DNA from: Tubulanus polymorphus
Lineage: Eukaryota; Nemertea; Palaeonemertea; Tubulaniformes; Tubulanidae
Direction: 5' to 3'
NCBI RefSeq assembly: GCF_964204645.1
Contig: NC_134033.1
Span: forward strand, 5,614,231 to 5,678,230
DNA length: 64,000 nt
Shown here: positions 48,539 through 59,839 of the stretch, piece after piece
Position numbering within the stretch: the stretch's first letter is position 1
Layout: each line of letters begins with the position of its first letter
Program-made: the position numbers and the translations under genes
The notes under the pieces: model-generated
What the model was told of the DNA's origin: nothing
Seen by the model: the letters and a program-made list of their open reading frames with translations, nothing else
Database searches by the model: none

Positions 48539-49090
48539 TAAAAATTCGATCGAAAATCGTGTTCATAAAAAACGCCGATCGTGAAATCGATCGCAAATGC
48601 TCGAAAAATACGTTTCTACGGTCGATCGCAAAAATCAGGTGCTCGTAAAAATGCCTCAAAGATCTTTTTATTCGGGCTCCCTAGTTACTAAGTCATCAGG
48701 ACTTAACAAAATACCAGTTTCATTAATGATGAAAAACTCTGAAAGCCGTCTGCTCAGTCGAAATTTTCAAAAAAGAATCTTCATTTTTGCCAATAGAATA
48801 TCGTTGGTGATTGTGATTGATCATTGCAAGTCACAGCCAGTGAATCACTAATGCCATTCTTATAAATCTGATTCCTCCTTTACAGGGAACTTAGCTTAAC
48901 CTAGTAGGCCTATGGATATGCGTAGGCCTAGCGTCCGGACAGAATTTAGGCCTGTTGAATTTCAACCTCCTAAACATCGAATGAAAACAATTGTGTTCGA
49001 ATGATTTTTTCAAAGTTCAATCAAACAAAGTACTTTTGGTTCGAACAAAAACATTTTTGTTGCGAGAAGATTTTGTTCGAGAGAAGGTGT
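48539..49090. repeat. Tandem duplication V, left copy
   Basis: Matches 49591-50150: TAAAAATTCGATCG start, GATCGTGAAATCGATC, CCAGTTTCATTAATGA, GAAAGCCGTCTGC, AAAGTACTTTTGGTTCGAAC end. Period about 1.05 kb. The middle (49090-49590) carries a third partial set of GATCGAAAATCGTGTTCGTA words. Confidence 0.75.
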
Positions 49091-49590
49091 TCGAACGAGC
49101 GAAGGCGTTTTTATGAGCATCCGATTTTGCAATCGATTTCGTGAACGATTTGCTCCAATCGTGCGATCGAATTAACGCTCGTAAATATGACGACGGTTTA
49201 GGCTAATCGAGAGACTTAAATAGCGACGATGAGAAAAAGATTGTATCTTTATCAACTAACCAGTGCCGCCATCTTGGAGATAAAATCATCAAATCGATTA
49301 CCGAGCGAGTTGGTCGATTTCAATAATCGATCGAAAATCGTGTTCGTAAAAACCGCCGATCGTGAAATCGATCGCAAAAATCAACGTTCAAACGTTTTTA
49401 TGAGCATCCAATTTTTGCGATTGATTTCGTGAACGATTTGCTACGATTGTGCGATGGAATCAAACGTTCGTAAAAATTACGATGGTGACCTAACATGGCG
49501 ACGATGAGAAAAAGATTTTATCTTCATCAACCACCCGGTGCAGCCATCTTGGAAAGTCACCAAATCGCTTGCCGAGCGAGTAAGTCGATT

Positions 49591-50150
49591 TAAAAATTCG
49601 ATCGGAAAATCGTGTTCGTAAAAACGCGCATCGTGAAATCGATCTAAAAAATCGGTGCTCGTAAATGCGTTTCTACGATCGATCGCAAAAATCAAATGCT
49701 CATTAAAACGCCTCAAAGATCATTTCATTCGGGGCTCCGTCATCAGGAATTAATAAAATACCAGTTTCATTAATGAAGAAAAACTCAAATGAAAAGTCTG
49801 AAAGCCGTCTGCGCAAACGAAATTTAAAAAAAAATCTGCTAATAAAATATCGTTGATAATTGTGATTGATCATTGCAAGTCAGAACCAGTGAATCACTAA
49901 TACCATTCTTATAAATCTGATTCCTTCTCCACAGGGAACTTAGCTTAACCTAGTAGGCATATGTATATGCGTAGGCCTAGCATCCGGACAGGGGCTTAGG
50001 CCTATTGGATTTCAACCTCCTAAACATCAAACGAAAACAACTGTGTTCGAATGATTGTATTTTTTGAAATTGGTTCGATCAAACAAAGTACTTTTGGTTC
50101 GAACGAAATCAATTTTTGTTGCGACGAAAAAAGCGAAGGTATTTGAACGA
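49591..50150. repeat. Tandem duplication V, right copy
   Basis: Diverged copy of 48539-49090 with small deletions. No gene is seen here or in 50150-51160, which is AT-rich and featureless to my reading. Confidence 0.75.
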
Positions 50151-51162
50151 ACAAAGGCGTATAGTACGTTTCGTCTGTATAGTTCGGATTTTATACCATC
50201 AACAAATGAACATGAACTTTAATTTTATTGATCCATATGATATACAAATGGAAGATCTCATTGGATTCGAGTCCCACTTACCACAGTGTACTCTGGATTG
50301 ATTTTATAGGTCCGATTTTTAAAGGGCTTTCCCTGGAGGGAAGGGAGGCGACTCACAAATCCCAAAATTCCACACAAGCCTTTGTAAAATTAGATAAAGA
50401 AAAAACAAGAGACAACAGAAAAGAAAAACTATATTGGCATATATCTATTTATATATTTATGTTTTGCTTCAGTGAAATAGATTTGCACAACAAACAAACA
50501 ACAGTCACTGGGTAGGCCCTACCGTAGCAAAAAGTTTAAATAAAAATACTACTTAGAATCATAATTACTACAGTCTGGATGTGAGTTAGAATATACTGTT
50601 TACCGGTATCGATAATAAACAGAAATCAATAGTCACATTACTAATACAGAGGGTACATGTACTTTCAAGCATCAATACCAGAGACAATTAGGCCTACATG
50701 TTAAGAAACATTCAGTCCTCAAAACATTTTGTTAGAGATAAGCGCGGCGCTAGTATGTACCACCACATATTGCAGGTAACAAATTATTGCAACACCTAAT
50801 GCTATACTCTTTAATTGCATTCTGGGCGGCCTTAAAATCACTACAGTCAGTAGATGACAGCGCAGACAATGTCGAATTGTCCGCCATACATATGTCATTC
50901 AACATGCTAATGTAAAACGCTAATCCGTTATACTATCTGTAGTCGGAACGGTCTGGTTTTGAGTCATCTGAAATAGTCAGTTCCCTGCCGAGGGGCGTCC
51001 CCGATGGTGTCCGATTCTCGTACCCGAAGGTATAGATACCGGTAACCAGTCTAACTCTACGCGACTCCAATGACAACTAATCGTTCCGCATAACACCCTT
51101 AATTGACTATAGCGTATGAATTATTTTATCTTAAACCGTCAGACACCGTCATGAACTCACGG

Positions 51163-52078
51163 GTTATACTAAACACCGTCAGGAAATAAAAAACAATGAT
51201 TGTGAATTCTAAAATTGAATATCAACACTAAATGAGTCCTACTGTGCAAATTGAATTTGGAAATACATTTTTTTATATAACACGAGTTTTCCTCGGCCCG
51301 TTTTCCTTGGTAAACTCAACAATACGCTGTGCAAATTGTGCAAATTTTGTGAAATAAATCTTTTCGTAATATATCGTAGTTTTTAGTTTCTTAGTTTGAG
51401 TTAAACTTTTTTCCGAAATCTAACAATCACTTTATTTTTGCCAAATTGTTATTACTTCGAAATGACAACAAAGTGATTAATAAATTGCAAACTGGGTCTG
51501 TTCCATGTTCCCTAACCCCTTAATTTAAGTTAATTTTTCATTTGTTTATTTTGTTTAAAATCTTATATTTGTATCAATGTATAATTATTCTAAAATAAGA
51601 TTGATTACTTTGCCTTGATTTCAATGTACATTACAGTTCGAAAAAAGTTGAATAAATTGCGTTTCCTATTCATGTAAATATCAATTTTGTCAGTCATTTA
51701 CCTTGTATACATTTTTCAAAGTTTCCTTTTTTCATTAGATTATTTTGCCTTTTAAAAGTTGAATAAATGGGCCGGAATAAATTGTTTACCAGGGATTGCG
51801 TTTCCTATTCATGTAAATATCAATTTTATCAGTCATTTACCCTGTGTAGTGTATTTGTATATTGTTATTTTCAATTTTGCCTTTATTTTAATTTCGGCGT
51901 ACTCTTAATGTATAAGCTTGAGTTGATTTCTCAAATTGTGAATAAACAACATTTTAGTATTTTCAAGAGTCGTTTCAAATTTGCTTTCCTTTTCTGCCTT
52001 CAAGATTCACTCTTCATGACGGTGTCTGACGGTCTTCCTGACGGTGTCTGACGGCTCCTGACGGTGTTTAGTATGACC
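51163..52078. mobile_element. Inverted-repeat element with CCGTCAG repeats, about 916 bp
   Basis: The first and last 23 bases are reverse complements with one mismatch (GGTTATACTAAACACCGTCA at the left). CCGTCAGACACCGTCA lies just outside the left end and, inverted, more than once inside the right end. Internally a ~60-base piece (GCGTTTCCTATTCATGTAAA) occurs twice (51660, 51798). No coding. Confidence 0.55.
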
Positions 52079-52385
52079 GATAAAGTACACAGTTTGAATT
52101 TGGTTGTACGGGATTATTACTGCCGGCAACATACTCCTAGGCAACATATTCCACTTTCGAGAATAACATGAAACTCCACTAAAATGGCGAACTATTCAAT
52201 ACGGGGCTAATTTTCGCTGTTTAGAGGCTTGAAGTGAATGAACTGTGAGGATCAGATGAAAAAAGCCCATGCAGTATTTGCGAATACAACGTAGTACTTG
52301 TGATAAAATATGGTTGCATTGAGCATGGAAGCGAGTGACAGTAGTAGGCAGCAGAAACCCTAATAAGAAACACGCGAATCTCAAT

Positions 52386-52415
52386 AGGGTTTTCTGTGAA
52401 GTATCAGAAAACCCT
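52386..52415. repeat. Hairpin repeat, copy 3
   Basis: AGGGTTTTCTG with CAGAAAACCCT around a short loop; the same flank AGAAACACGC(A/G)AATCTCAAT as copy 1 precedes it. Confidence 0.7.
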
Positions 52416-52420
52416 AAATA

Positions 52421-52566
52421 TCGCCATCTATCACGGTTTGGACATTTCAACGACACTATAACAGCTCTAAAGCATTTTTCAGAGTGGTTTGAACAACAAC
52501 CTTCGACTAGTTCGCCATCTAGCGGACAATTAGGTCAGTAGGCCAGTCACCTGTTAAGTTACTACG
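52421..52566 (+). repeat. Dispersed repeat, copy 2 of 2
   Basis: See 13965-14105. It follows directly on a hairpin repeat. The stretch 52567-54700 has no gene that I can support. Confidence 0.5.
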
Positions 52567-54129
52567 CCGATACCTCAAGGTTTTCAATGTCACTCCCCAC
52601 CTGAAAGGTTGAAGCAATTGTTAGCTTTTACAAGAAAGCAGTTTTCGAAAACTCTGGAACTTAATGGAACAAAAAAAACCTTAAATTATGACAATCCCTC
52701 GCGTCCTTTGGAAATACTGTAAAGATATTTTATTTCTCAATACGTTTAGATAAGATTATGTATTTCTGATTGATACAATTTAATGTACCAAATGTCATGG
52801 AACTATTACATTTTCACTGGTAAATGTTTTGTCATGTTACTCGTAGCTATGAATGGGGTATGAATGTGAGTGTGTGGGCGACTGGGCCATTCAGGTGAAA
52901 AGTCAATTTTAAACTTCTCCAGTCGTCCAACGTATTATTATGCCTTATTTTGTTCCTATTCCCGCTACTTCATATTGTAATTTAAATCGCGAATGAAGCA
53001 TTACAACAAAAGAAAAAAAAACATAAAGAGAAGAATTGAAAGGCAAAAAACGACATTTAATGCAGATTATGATACGACTTAAATAACTTGATAATGATAT
53101 AAATTGATATTTGCCACTAGTGCCATTATCCTTTTAAATTATTAATTATCAGATTTTCGGTAAGAAATAATTCCGTTTGTCTTGATTCTTTTCGTCTCAG
53201 ACGATTTCGATTCAAAAGTCACCGTAATGCCGTGTATAAATCGGTGATGGACTTTGCTCATACACCGCACAGCAAGATCAGTAGTTATCAATTCGTTTTA
53301 ACAGGCCCGGCCGAGATACTTTGAGGGCAGTTATGTTTCATGAAAAAGGGCGTTTTTTCACCGCTGTCACTTTCTGATGAGTGTTTCTGATGAGTATTAG
53401 CCGTCTCATCATCTATCTGCTTTCAAGAGGCCGTTTTGAACATAATCGAAACATATAGAGAAATATTGCCACAAACGCCAGCTTGTGTCGATCAGGATTA
53501 AAATGAGCTGGTAGGCCTAAAATTAGGAATTTGGGACTGTTCAATTGGCTTTCTGGATTGGTTTTCTTTATTTTGCAAAAACAGTAGTAAAAGTAGTAAA
53601 ATAATTGTTTGAACAGATTCTTCATAAGTTCTTTTTTAAGATTACCAAGTAACGCATATTGCTGCAGGCTGGCCGTATAGTGCCCCTGAGGCTCTGGTTA
53701 GATATTCTTGCGAATCGTACGCAATTACGTAGCTGATATATAAACGGTTTTTATACAGCGGCGTGAAATCGCTGATAATTGTAATATTTGTACCGAGAGG
53801 TATTTGAAATTGATAAGAAAAATTGCGCAGGTAAATCGCTGGTTTGAAATCGATTCAGCCGCTTCCGATCGATAGAGATCAGACGTCATTAACCGGAGAC
53901 AGGATAACGATTTCTAGCGAACAGTTTTTAAGTCTAGCATTTTGCGTTGAATAGGAGAAATCTCAATGATATACGCACTCGGCGTCCGTGTTCAATTGAT
54001 AATACGGTACAATCTCACAATACAGACGAAAATAACTAGTCCAAAGGTTTCGAGTCGATGGTGTTTGCCCCAATGAATTGTTAATACTGCGAGGAAACAA
54101 AGACCCCATTTTGAAGTTTTGAAGTGTTC

Positions 54130-54215
54130 CCAGCGCAACAGGAGCCGTCAGGACTCGAACCCGCTTGTCACTCGGTATATCGATAGTGATAGCAACAGCA
54201 TGCACGGCTTATGTG
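54130..54215 (-). other. Possible tRNA-like fragment
   Basis: On the minus strand GGGTTCGAGTCCTGACGG is a clear B box, but no good A box or acceptor stem is seen. It is probably a piece of a tRNA-derived SINE. Confidence 0.3.
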
Positions 54216-54719
54216 GCCGGGAGGTTTGCTGTAAGGTGTTGCCATCTACAGCGCGGTAGTGTATATAGTGATTTTTGGCGGCAACAGACTCAGTTTGAGA
54301 TTGGTCGTCGATCAGGTGATGTCTCCGGACATGTAATACCGTAATTAAAAGTGATTACTTAATACCGATATTTCCGTGGTCGCAGGTCTTTCTTTGTTTC
54401 TGCGTTAATAGGAGGCCGCCGAGCTGTTGGTCGCCACTCGCATCTCCAGGACCCCAATTTAATTGTGACTCAAGGAGTAAAACCTCAAGCGTGAAACAAC
54501 GACCCGTTGCACTAAGACCGCCGTGGCTATCTTAGTAGCGCCATATGATTGTAAAGCTAATGCCCCGTTACTCCATTGATTAGAAGAAAGCTGATTCGAT
54601 TTCTAGACGAGATATAGAAACAAATTTAGGTGATTCATATTTCTTTCGATGTATCGTCACTTGCCATGAGTTGAATCCCCGATTGCCACAGTAAACAACA
54701 CCGGACTCGCATCGATATG

Positions 54720-55664
54720 CTACTGTTTGCAGACTAACGCTCTGATCGCCGAACGAATGTGTTTACCGGAAATCAGGTAAATGTAGAAATTTGCCGAATA
54801 GTTTAAACTCAAAATTCGATGGGTTATCTGATAGGGGATGAACAGAACTCTCTCCCACGACGGGTCCATGATGATAATAGCCAGGACGGCGTTGGGGACG
54901 GTAGTAATGAGAAAAAACGCGCAAATCGTTGTCGACATTTTTGTTACCTGGGCGTTCGATTTCTTGAAAGCCATGCGGTTGCGGTATATGGAAAATAACA
55001 ACAGCCCGTTTAGCGCGATCAAAGACGTGAAAGGAAAGTAACTGACCATTACGGGTACGCTTAGTTGGTAGATCGACTCGCCCAGAGGCGTTAAAACGCA
55101 ATGCATCAACGTCGGCTCGAACTTGATCGTGAAAAAGATGAACAAGTGGCTAGCCATTACTAGGAACAGGGTCAAGAAACAGAATTTCGTCGCCTTGCGC
55201 GGCGTCCAAAATCGCGGCCCGCGAAACGGGAACCAGACGACACAGAATCGCTCGACCGATATCAAAACCAGTATACTCGGGCCGAGAATCGCCGCGCAGA
55301 CGATGACGTAATCCTGGAACACGCAGGCGACGGTAGATGTCGCTTTGAACGTGTCGCGTAGCGTGATCATGTTGATGATGATGACAACGTCGTTGAAGCA
55401 GCAGGCCAGGTCGGACACGGCCAGGAACGTGAAGAACCGGCTGTACGACATGGGCCACAGGCGCGACGAAGTCATCACGGCGACGATGGCCACGTTGCCG
55501 AAAATGCCGAATATCTTCACGACGATGAACGTCGTTATGTCGACCAGACGAAACGTCGGGTAGGCGGCGTTCGCGCGCGGGAGGACCGAGATCAATAACT
55601 CTAGGTGCGGCATCGAATACTGATAGGTCGCCGCCAGCTGCGTCCCGTTCGTCGTGCTCGCCAT
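54720..55664 (-). CDS. Class A (rhodopsin-like) GPCR, intronless, orphan
   Basis: 314 residues, one exon, ATG at 55664. Seven hydrophobic spans at about 44-66, 78-100, 114-138, 158-180, 200-227, 243-266 and 278-300. Class A marks: GN in TM1 (GNVAIV), LAVSDL in TM2, Cys 114 and Cys 189 for the extracellular disulfide, ERF at 138-140 in place of DRY, and NYSANFYIY in TM7 in place of NPxxY. An Asn glycosylation site lies near the N-terminus (NGT). The NxxxNFxIY form is common in invertebrate peptide-receptor-like orphans, so a peptide ligand is possible but not shown. The C-tail is very short (about 14 residues). It lies alone between repeats; GC content is higher than around it. Confidence 0.92.
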   Translation of the reverse strand: MASTTNGTQLAATYQYSMPHLELLISVLPRANAAYPTFRLVDITTFIVVKIFGIFGNVAIVAVMTSSRLWPMSYSRFFTFLAVSDLACCFNDVVIIINMITLRDTFKATSTVACVFQDYVIVCAAILGPSILVLISVERFCVVWFPFRGPRFWTPRKATKFCFLTLFLVMASHLFIFFTIKFEPTLMHCVLTPLGESIYQLSVPVMVSYFPFTSLIALNGLLLFSIYRNRMAFKKSNAQVTKMSTTICAFFLITTVPNAVLAIIIMDPSWERVLFIPYQITHRILSLNYSANFYIYLISGKHIRSAIRALVCKQ

Positions 55665-55969
55665 CGATGAAATCCGTAAATACTCGAGATTATTGAAATA
55701 CTGGAATTGCCGATTTGAATCGAATGGGGGTAATAATAGATACTAACTTCAGTTCACGTTTGAATTCGTTATTCGATCGATGGACCAATCAGATGATTTC
55801 AAATTACGTATAACTGCGATGTATATCGATTAACGATATTTTTATGTAGTCCGCGTGAAATTTGCAGCGAATCTACCAAGGTAAAATATGTAATATGTAT
55901 TAGAGATTTATGTTGTATGACATCAGACATCGTGAATGTTTTAGACATTTTTGATTGTTAATGAACGAA

Positions 55970-56720
55970 CTACAAACACCAGACAGACATCTTATCAGCA
56001 GACTTTTAAAAACCAATCGTCCACACTTCACGTGTGTTCAGGACTTCATCTGAGGCATCATCAATTGAAATTGAACTACAAACACCAAATATTAGTCATT
56101 TTATCAGCAAACTAAAAAACTGATCATCCACACTTCGTGTTCAGAACTTCACCAGAGACATTTTTAATTGCAAAATGATCTACGACATCAGTCGACACTT
56201 TCAGACACTCTCAGCACACTTTCAAAAACTGATCGTCCACACTTCACATGTGTTCAGGACTTTAACTGGGGCATCATTAATTGAAAATGAACTACAAACA
56301 CCAGATATTAGTCATTTTGTCAGCACACTTTAAAAAACTGATCATCCGCACTTCGTGTTCAGAACTTCACCAGAGACATTTTTAATTGAAAATGATCTAC
56401 GAACACCAGTAGACACTTTCAGCACGCTTTCAGACACTCTCAGCACACTTTCAAAAACTGATCGTCCACACTTCACATGTGTTCAGAACGAAACCTGAGA
56501 CATTATCGAACAACAAAAACCAGACATTAGACATTTTATCAGCACACTTTCATTACTGATCGTCTACACTTTGCGTGTTTAGAACTTACACATTTTGTTC
56601 GAAAATGAACTACAAACACCAGACATTAGAAGTTTTATTAGGACCTTCGGAAACTGATCGTAGACACTTCACCACATGCGTTTGAGGTCGCCATCAATCG
56701 AAAATGGCCCACAAACATCA
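55970..56720. repeat. Tandem repeat, ~105-bp unit, about seven copies
   Basis: Each unit carries ACTGATCGTCCACACTTC, (GT)GTTCAG.ACTT, GAACTACAAACACCAGA and CATTTTATCAGCACACTT. Spacing of the first mark is 95-120 bases (near 56014, 56120, 56229, 56339, 56459, 56556, 56650). It lies 0.3 kb upstream of the GPCR start. Confidence 0.85.
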
Positions 56721-57189
56721 TCATTCATCCGTTCAAAAATAGGGGTCATCAAAGCTTCACAATGAAATCCATGAATATCTGAAGACTCGCATTAGGACCA
56801 ACTGTCTTTCTTGTGTTATTGACGTCGAATCCGAAGTGGACATTTTATAAAGCAAAGGGCAAATCAGTGCTAATCCCAACTTCAGCGCGATACTCAGTGT
56901 TAATATGCAGTTGGCCTGCAACGACAACACAATAGAAAACTTACCTAAACATCCAGATACTCAATGCGTACACAAGTACAGAATCGATCAATAATTCAGC
57001 GATAAGTGCTTCAACATCGTTCGGAGTTGACGCATTGTTCTTATTGTCTTTGATTCCCAGTACAAATCAATTCGTATTGTCCGGCGTAAGACACCTGTAC
57101 AATGTGTTTTCCCTCGAGTATGTTTTTCCTCTACTTACGATTTCCTCGGTGACTATTTTTCTGCATTCGATTCGATCGCGCCGTTTCAG

Positions 57190-57250
57190 ATTTGCGCAGT
57201 TCTGTTCGTCGGAAAACGTTACATCAACGAAGAAATCCGCAATGTTAAAG
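57190..57250 (+). CDS. Candidate isolated exon
   Basis: Acceptor CCGTTTCAG and a strong donor AAAG/gtaagt bound 61 bases that read ICAVLFVGKRYINEEIRNVK. The splice sites are good and the peptide protein-like, but no partner exon was found in 56720-58770, so it may be chance. Confidence 0.25.
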
Positions 57251-58771
57251 GTAAGTCAGACACACAACACTAAAGTTGTTTGGTTTACGTATATCTCAAA
57301 ATGGGTCTTTTGTTTTTCTGAGCAAACTCAGTAATACGCGTAAAGCCGATGCAAGGAAACCCGGCTGATAAATGCGTGAGAAACATGTTTCCGAGCGTTT
57401 CCCTACGGCGTACGCGTTAACTATAAGTTAAAATGAAAAGGTTTTTTCAAGAGAAAATATTAAAACGTACTGTTGGTTTTATGGTAGTGTTGAAGTTTAA
57501 AGTTGATATAACCGTGGCTTTTAGGATCCTTTTAATGTAGAATGGTCGTTTCTGTTAGCTCTTGGTGGCACAAATTGTAGGCTGTTCGAATATCACGGAT
57601 ACCGGACACCTAAATACCGGATACCCGATACTCGAGATTGCGGAGTATATAGCGCATCGGGTCTAACGGTCAGCGGTAAACAGCAGTTCGTGGGAGATCA
57701 AGTGGAAGAATAAAAGGCCTAGATTATTTTCATAATACATCGGTATATCCTTTTCAAGTACAGTAGCATACAAATGTTACCGGTATAGACAATTCAATAC
57801 AGATTTATTGCTTCCGAGTAATAACACGATTACATACGACGGACACGGTAACAAACAGTGGACAGAAAATATTTTCTATCATTCTGCCAATTTGAACGGA
57901 TTACCGAATAGACCGTTACCGTTTTGGGCAGAGCTACTGTACAATACAAAATATCTTTATCATTCAGTTTCACGAAGAAGGCCATTTTAATAAAGTTAAG
58001 CGTTATTGACGATCTATATTTTCATGAATCAAATTTAACATCAGGGTAAATAGTCACTTAGAGGTATGGTAGGTACCGGTATTCGACGAACTGGTTTTTG
58101 AAGGTTATACCAAAACAATTGGTGTCCAGGGGAGTTGATTTTCGACGATCGCCATGGACTCAATTTCATTTTTAGGGACATCGTGATTGAGAATGAAATG
58201 TTGACATATCGTCCAATAAATAGAATATACCGAATATTCTCCTCCATGAAATAAGAAAACGAATTTTAAGGCCACACCAAAAGAAAACCCTGTTTCTCGG
58301 GCCCGACCGACCCGATATTTCGTCATTTCAAATAATTATTTTCGAAATAAAATAAAATTGCCTACCGACCCTATTTCAAAATTGTGGATGAAATAACTAT
58401 TTTCAAAAATATATATGTGGCCGACCGACTACAAAGCTCTCCATTCTCGTAAATATTTTTTCTTTTTCGTGAAATCGTGATGTCGGCACCGAGACGTAAG
58501 TATATTATTCTGCCATGCGCTAGTGAGTCATAGGGAAACCCATGAAGTAAACATGTATATCATCAAAGTTTAAAACGTGCTTACTACACAGTACACCATG
58601 ATTTCATCTGTATCAGCTGTTTATACGTTATAACAAATGTATGCCCAAAAGTAAAATGTACTGAGTTGACGCTACCGCACAAATGGTCGTTTATTTTATC
58701 ATGTCAAGCAGAACAACGATGGCGATTGAGAAAAATATCTATACTTTTAATTCAGCTCAACTTTTGCCACC

Positions 58772-58969
58772 ATGATTTACCTAAATTTGTTTTTGCACTG
58801 TTTTTTTTACTATGTAGTCCTTACACTCAGTCTATCGCTACAGGAACTCATATTCGTTTTGGTGAATGCAGTCGGTGTACATGGTGCTGACTTTAACACT
58901 GCTATTCTGAACAGACACAATGAAAAACGAAGTGAAACCTACCTCGTGGTCAACGGAGTTGGGCCTCTG
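58772..58969 (+). CDS. CAP gene, coding exon 1
   Basis: 66 codons, phase 0 out. Start chosen at 58772 for its Kozak context and hydrophobic leader. Ends VVNGVGPL, which joins VWDAGLAEAA of exon 2 in the way expected for CAP domains. Confidence 0.85.
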
Positions 58970-59839
58970 GTACGTATCCCGCCAAAAATAACGATAATAT
59001 ACATTAGATTTCATTTCGTTAACCATACTTTAAGATTAAATAACCCTTGCTAACCATAAAATAACCTCAAGCCTCCCTAACCAGTTCCAGAACCCAGCAG
59101 ATGGCGCTAGTAGCAAAACGCCGGACGGCTATTCGAATAAAGCCTACAAAGCAAACGACTCTGAGAAACACGGAAGCACAGACACGCGAAAAGAAATGTG
59201 TAATTGATCTCGTAACTATATTTTCGTTTCTAGAAAACGCACATGGCACAGAGAAACGCTCGCAAACATGTTTCGATCTCCTGTTGCCGTGTTTCCTTTA
59301 TCACGCGTGTTTGGCTTTTTAGGTAGCAAAACATGGAAGTTAATGCTTTCAATCGATTTTAAAGCTTTACGGTTAGGCTTAATCCTCGTTTTGACGATTT
59401 CTTTCTCATTAAACGACTTTATCCTCGTTTGGACGAGTTCATCTTAGAACACCGTTAAACGGGTTTTTTCTTGTTAAAACGACTTTAATTTTTAATCTTG
59501 TTTTGTCGACTTACATTGACGAAAAACTAATGTCATGTCATCTTGAACGCGCTTTCTTATTAAAGCAGCGTCTTTCGTGAATAAATATGTGCTCGTTTTT
59601 AATTGTCGAAGGTATGGGACGCTGGTTTGGCCGAGGCGGCGCAATCGCTGGCTGAGGAATGTAACTTTAGACACAGCACCGGCAATTACGGCGAGAACAT
59701 CTACGCGACGTATTCCACGAATGACATAGCGGATGATGTTGCTGCTGAATCGGCAGTGGACAACTGGTACGCCGAAATAAAGTATTATAATAAGCAAACC
59801 GGGGCTTGTTCAGGCGGCGTTTGTGGACATTATACTCAG
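58772..59839 (+). CDS. Secreted CAP-domain (SCP/antigen 5/CRISP type) protein, first two coding exons
   Basis: Coding exon 1 is 58772-58969 (donor CTG/gtacgt), ATG in the consensus context GCCACCATGA. Its N-terminus is hydrophobic (FFYYVVLTLSLSL), a signal peptide or signal anchor, then FNTAILNRHNEKR. Coding exon 2 is 59612-59839 (acceptor TTGTCGAAG, donor CAG/gtgagc), phase 0: VWDAGLAEAAQSLAEECNF, GNYGENIY, AVDNWYAEIKYYN, VCGHYTQ. RHNEKR, GENIY, NWY and GHYTQ are the CAP signatures, with the cavity His and Glu residues present. The next exon (normally VVW...) is not found up to 60915; the LINE begins there, so the rest must lie beyond 64000 or is lost. The intron 58970-59611 has a CTCF-like motif. 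Confidence 0.85.
59094..59107 (+). promoter_or_regulatory. CTCF-like motif
   Basis: CCAGCAGATGGCGC fits CCASYAGRKGGCRS at all positions; intron of the CAP gene. Motif match only. Confidence 0.35.
59612..59839 (+). CDS. CAP gene, coding exon 2
   Basis: 76 codons, phase 0 to 0, GC-richer than its flanks. It ends after the Gln of GHYTQ, a usual exon border place in this family. Confidence 0.88.

Noticed and set aside
53200-53255. Possible 45-base exon between TTCGTCTCAG and CG/gtgatg
   Set aside because: Too short, weak donor, and no partner exon in the area.
57808-57990. Plus-strand frame of 60 codons near 57.8 kb
   Set aside because: No ATG at its start, no splice sites and no recognisable family; may be part of an untranslated region.
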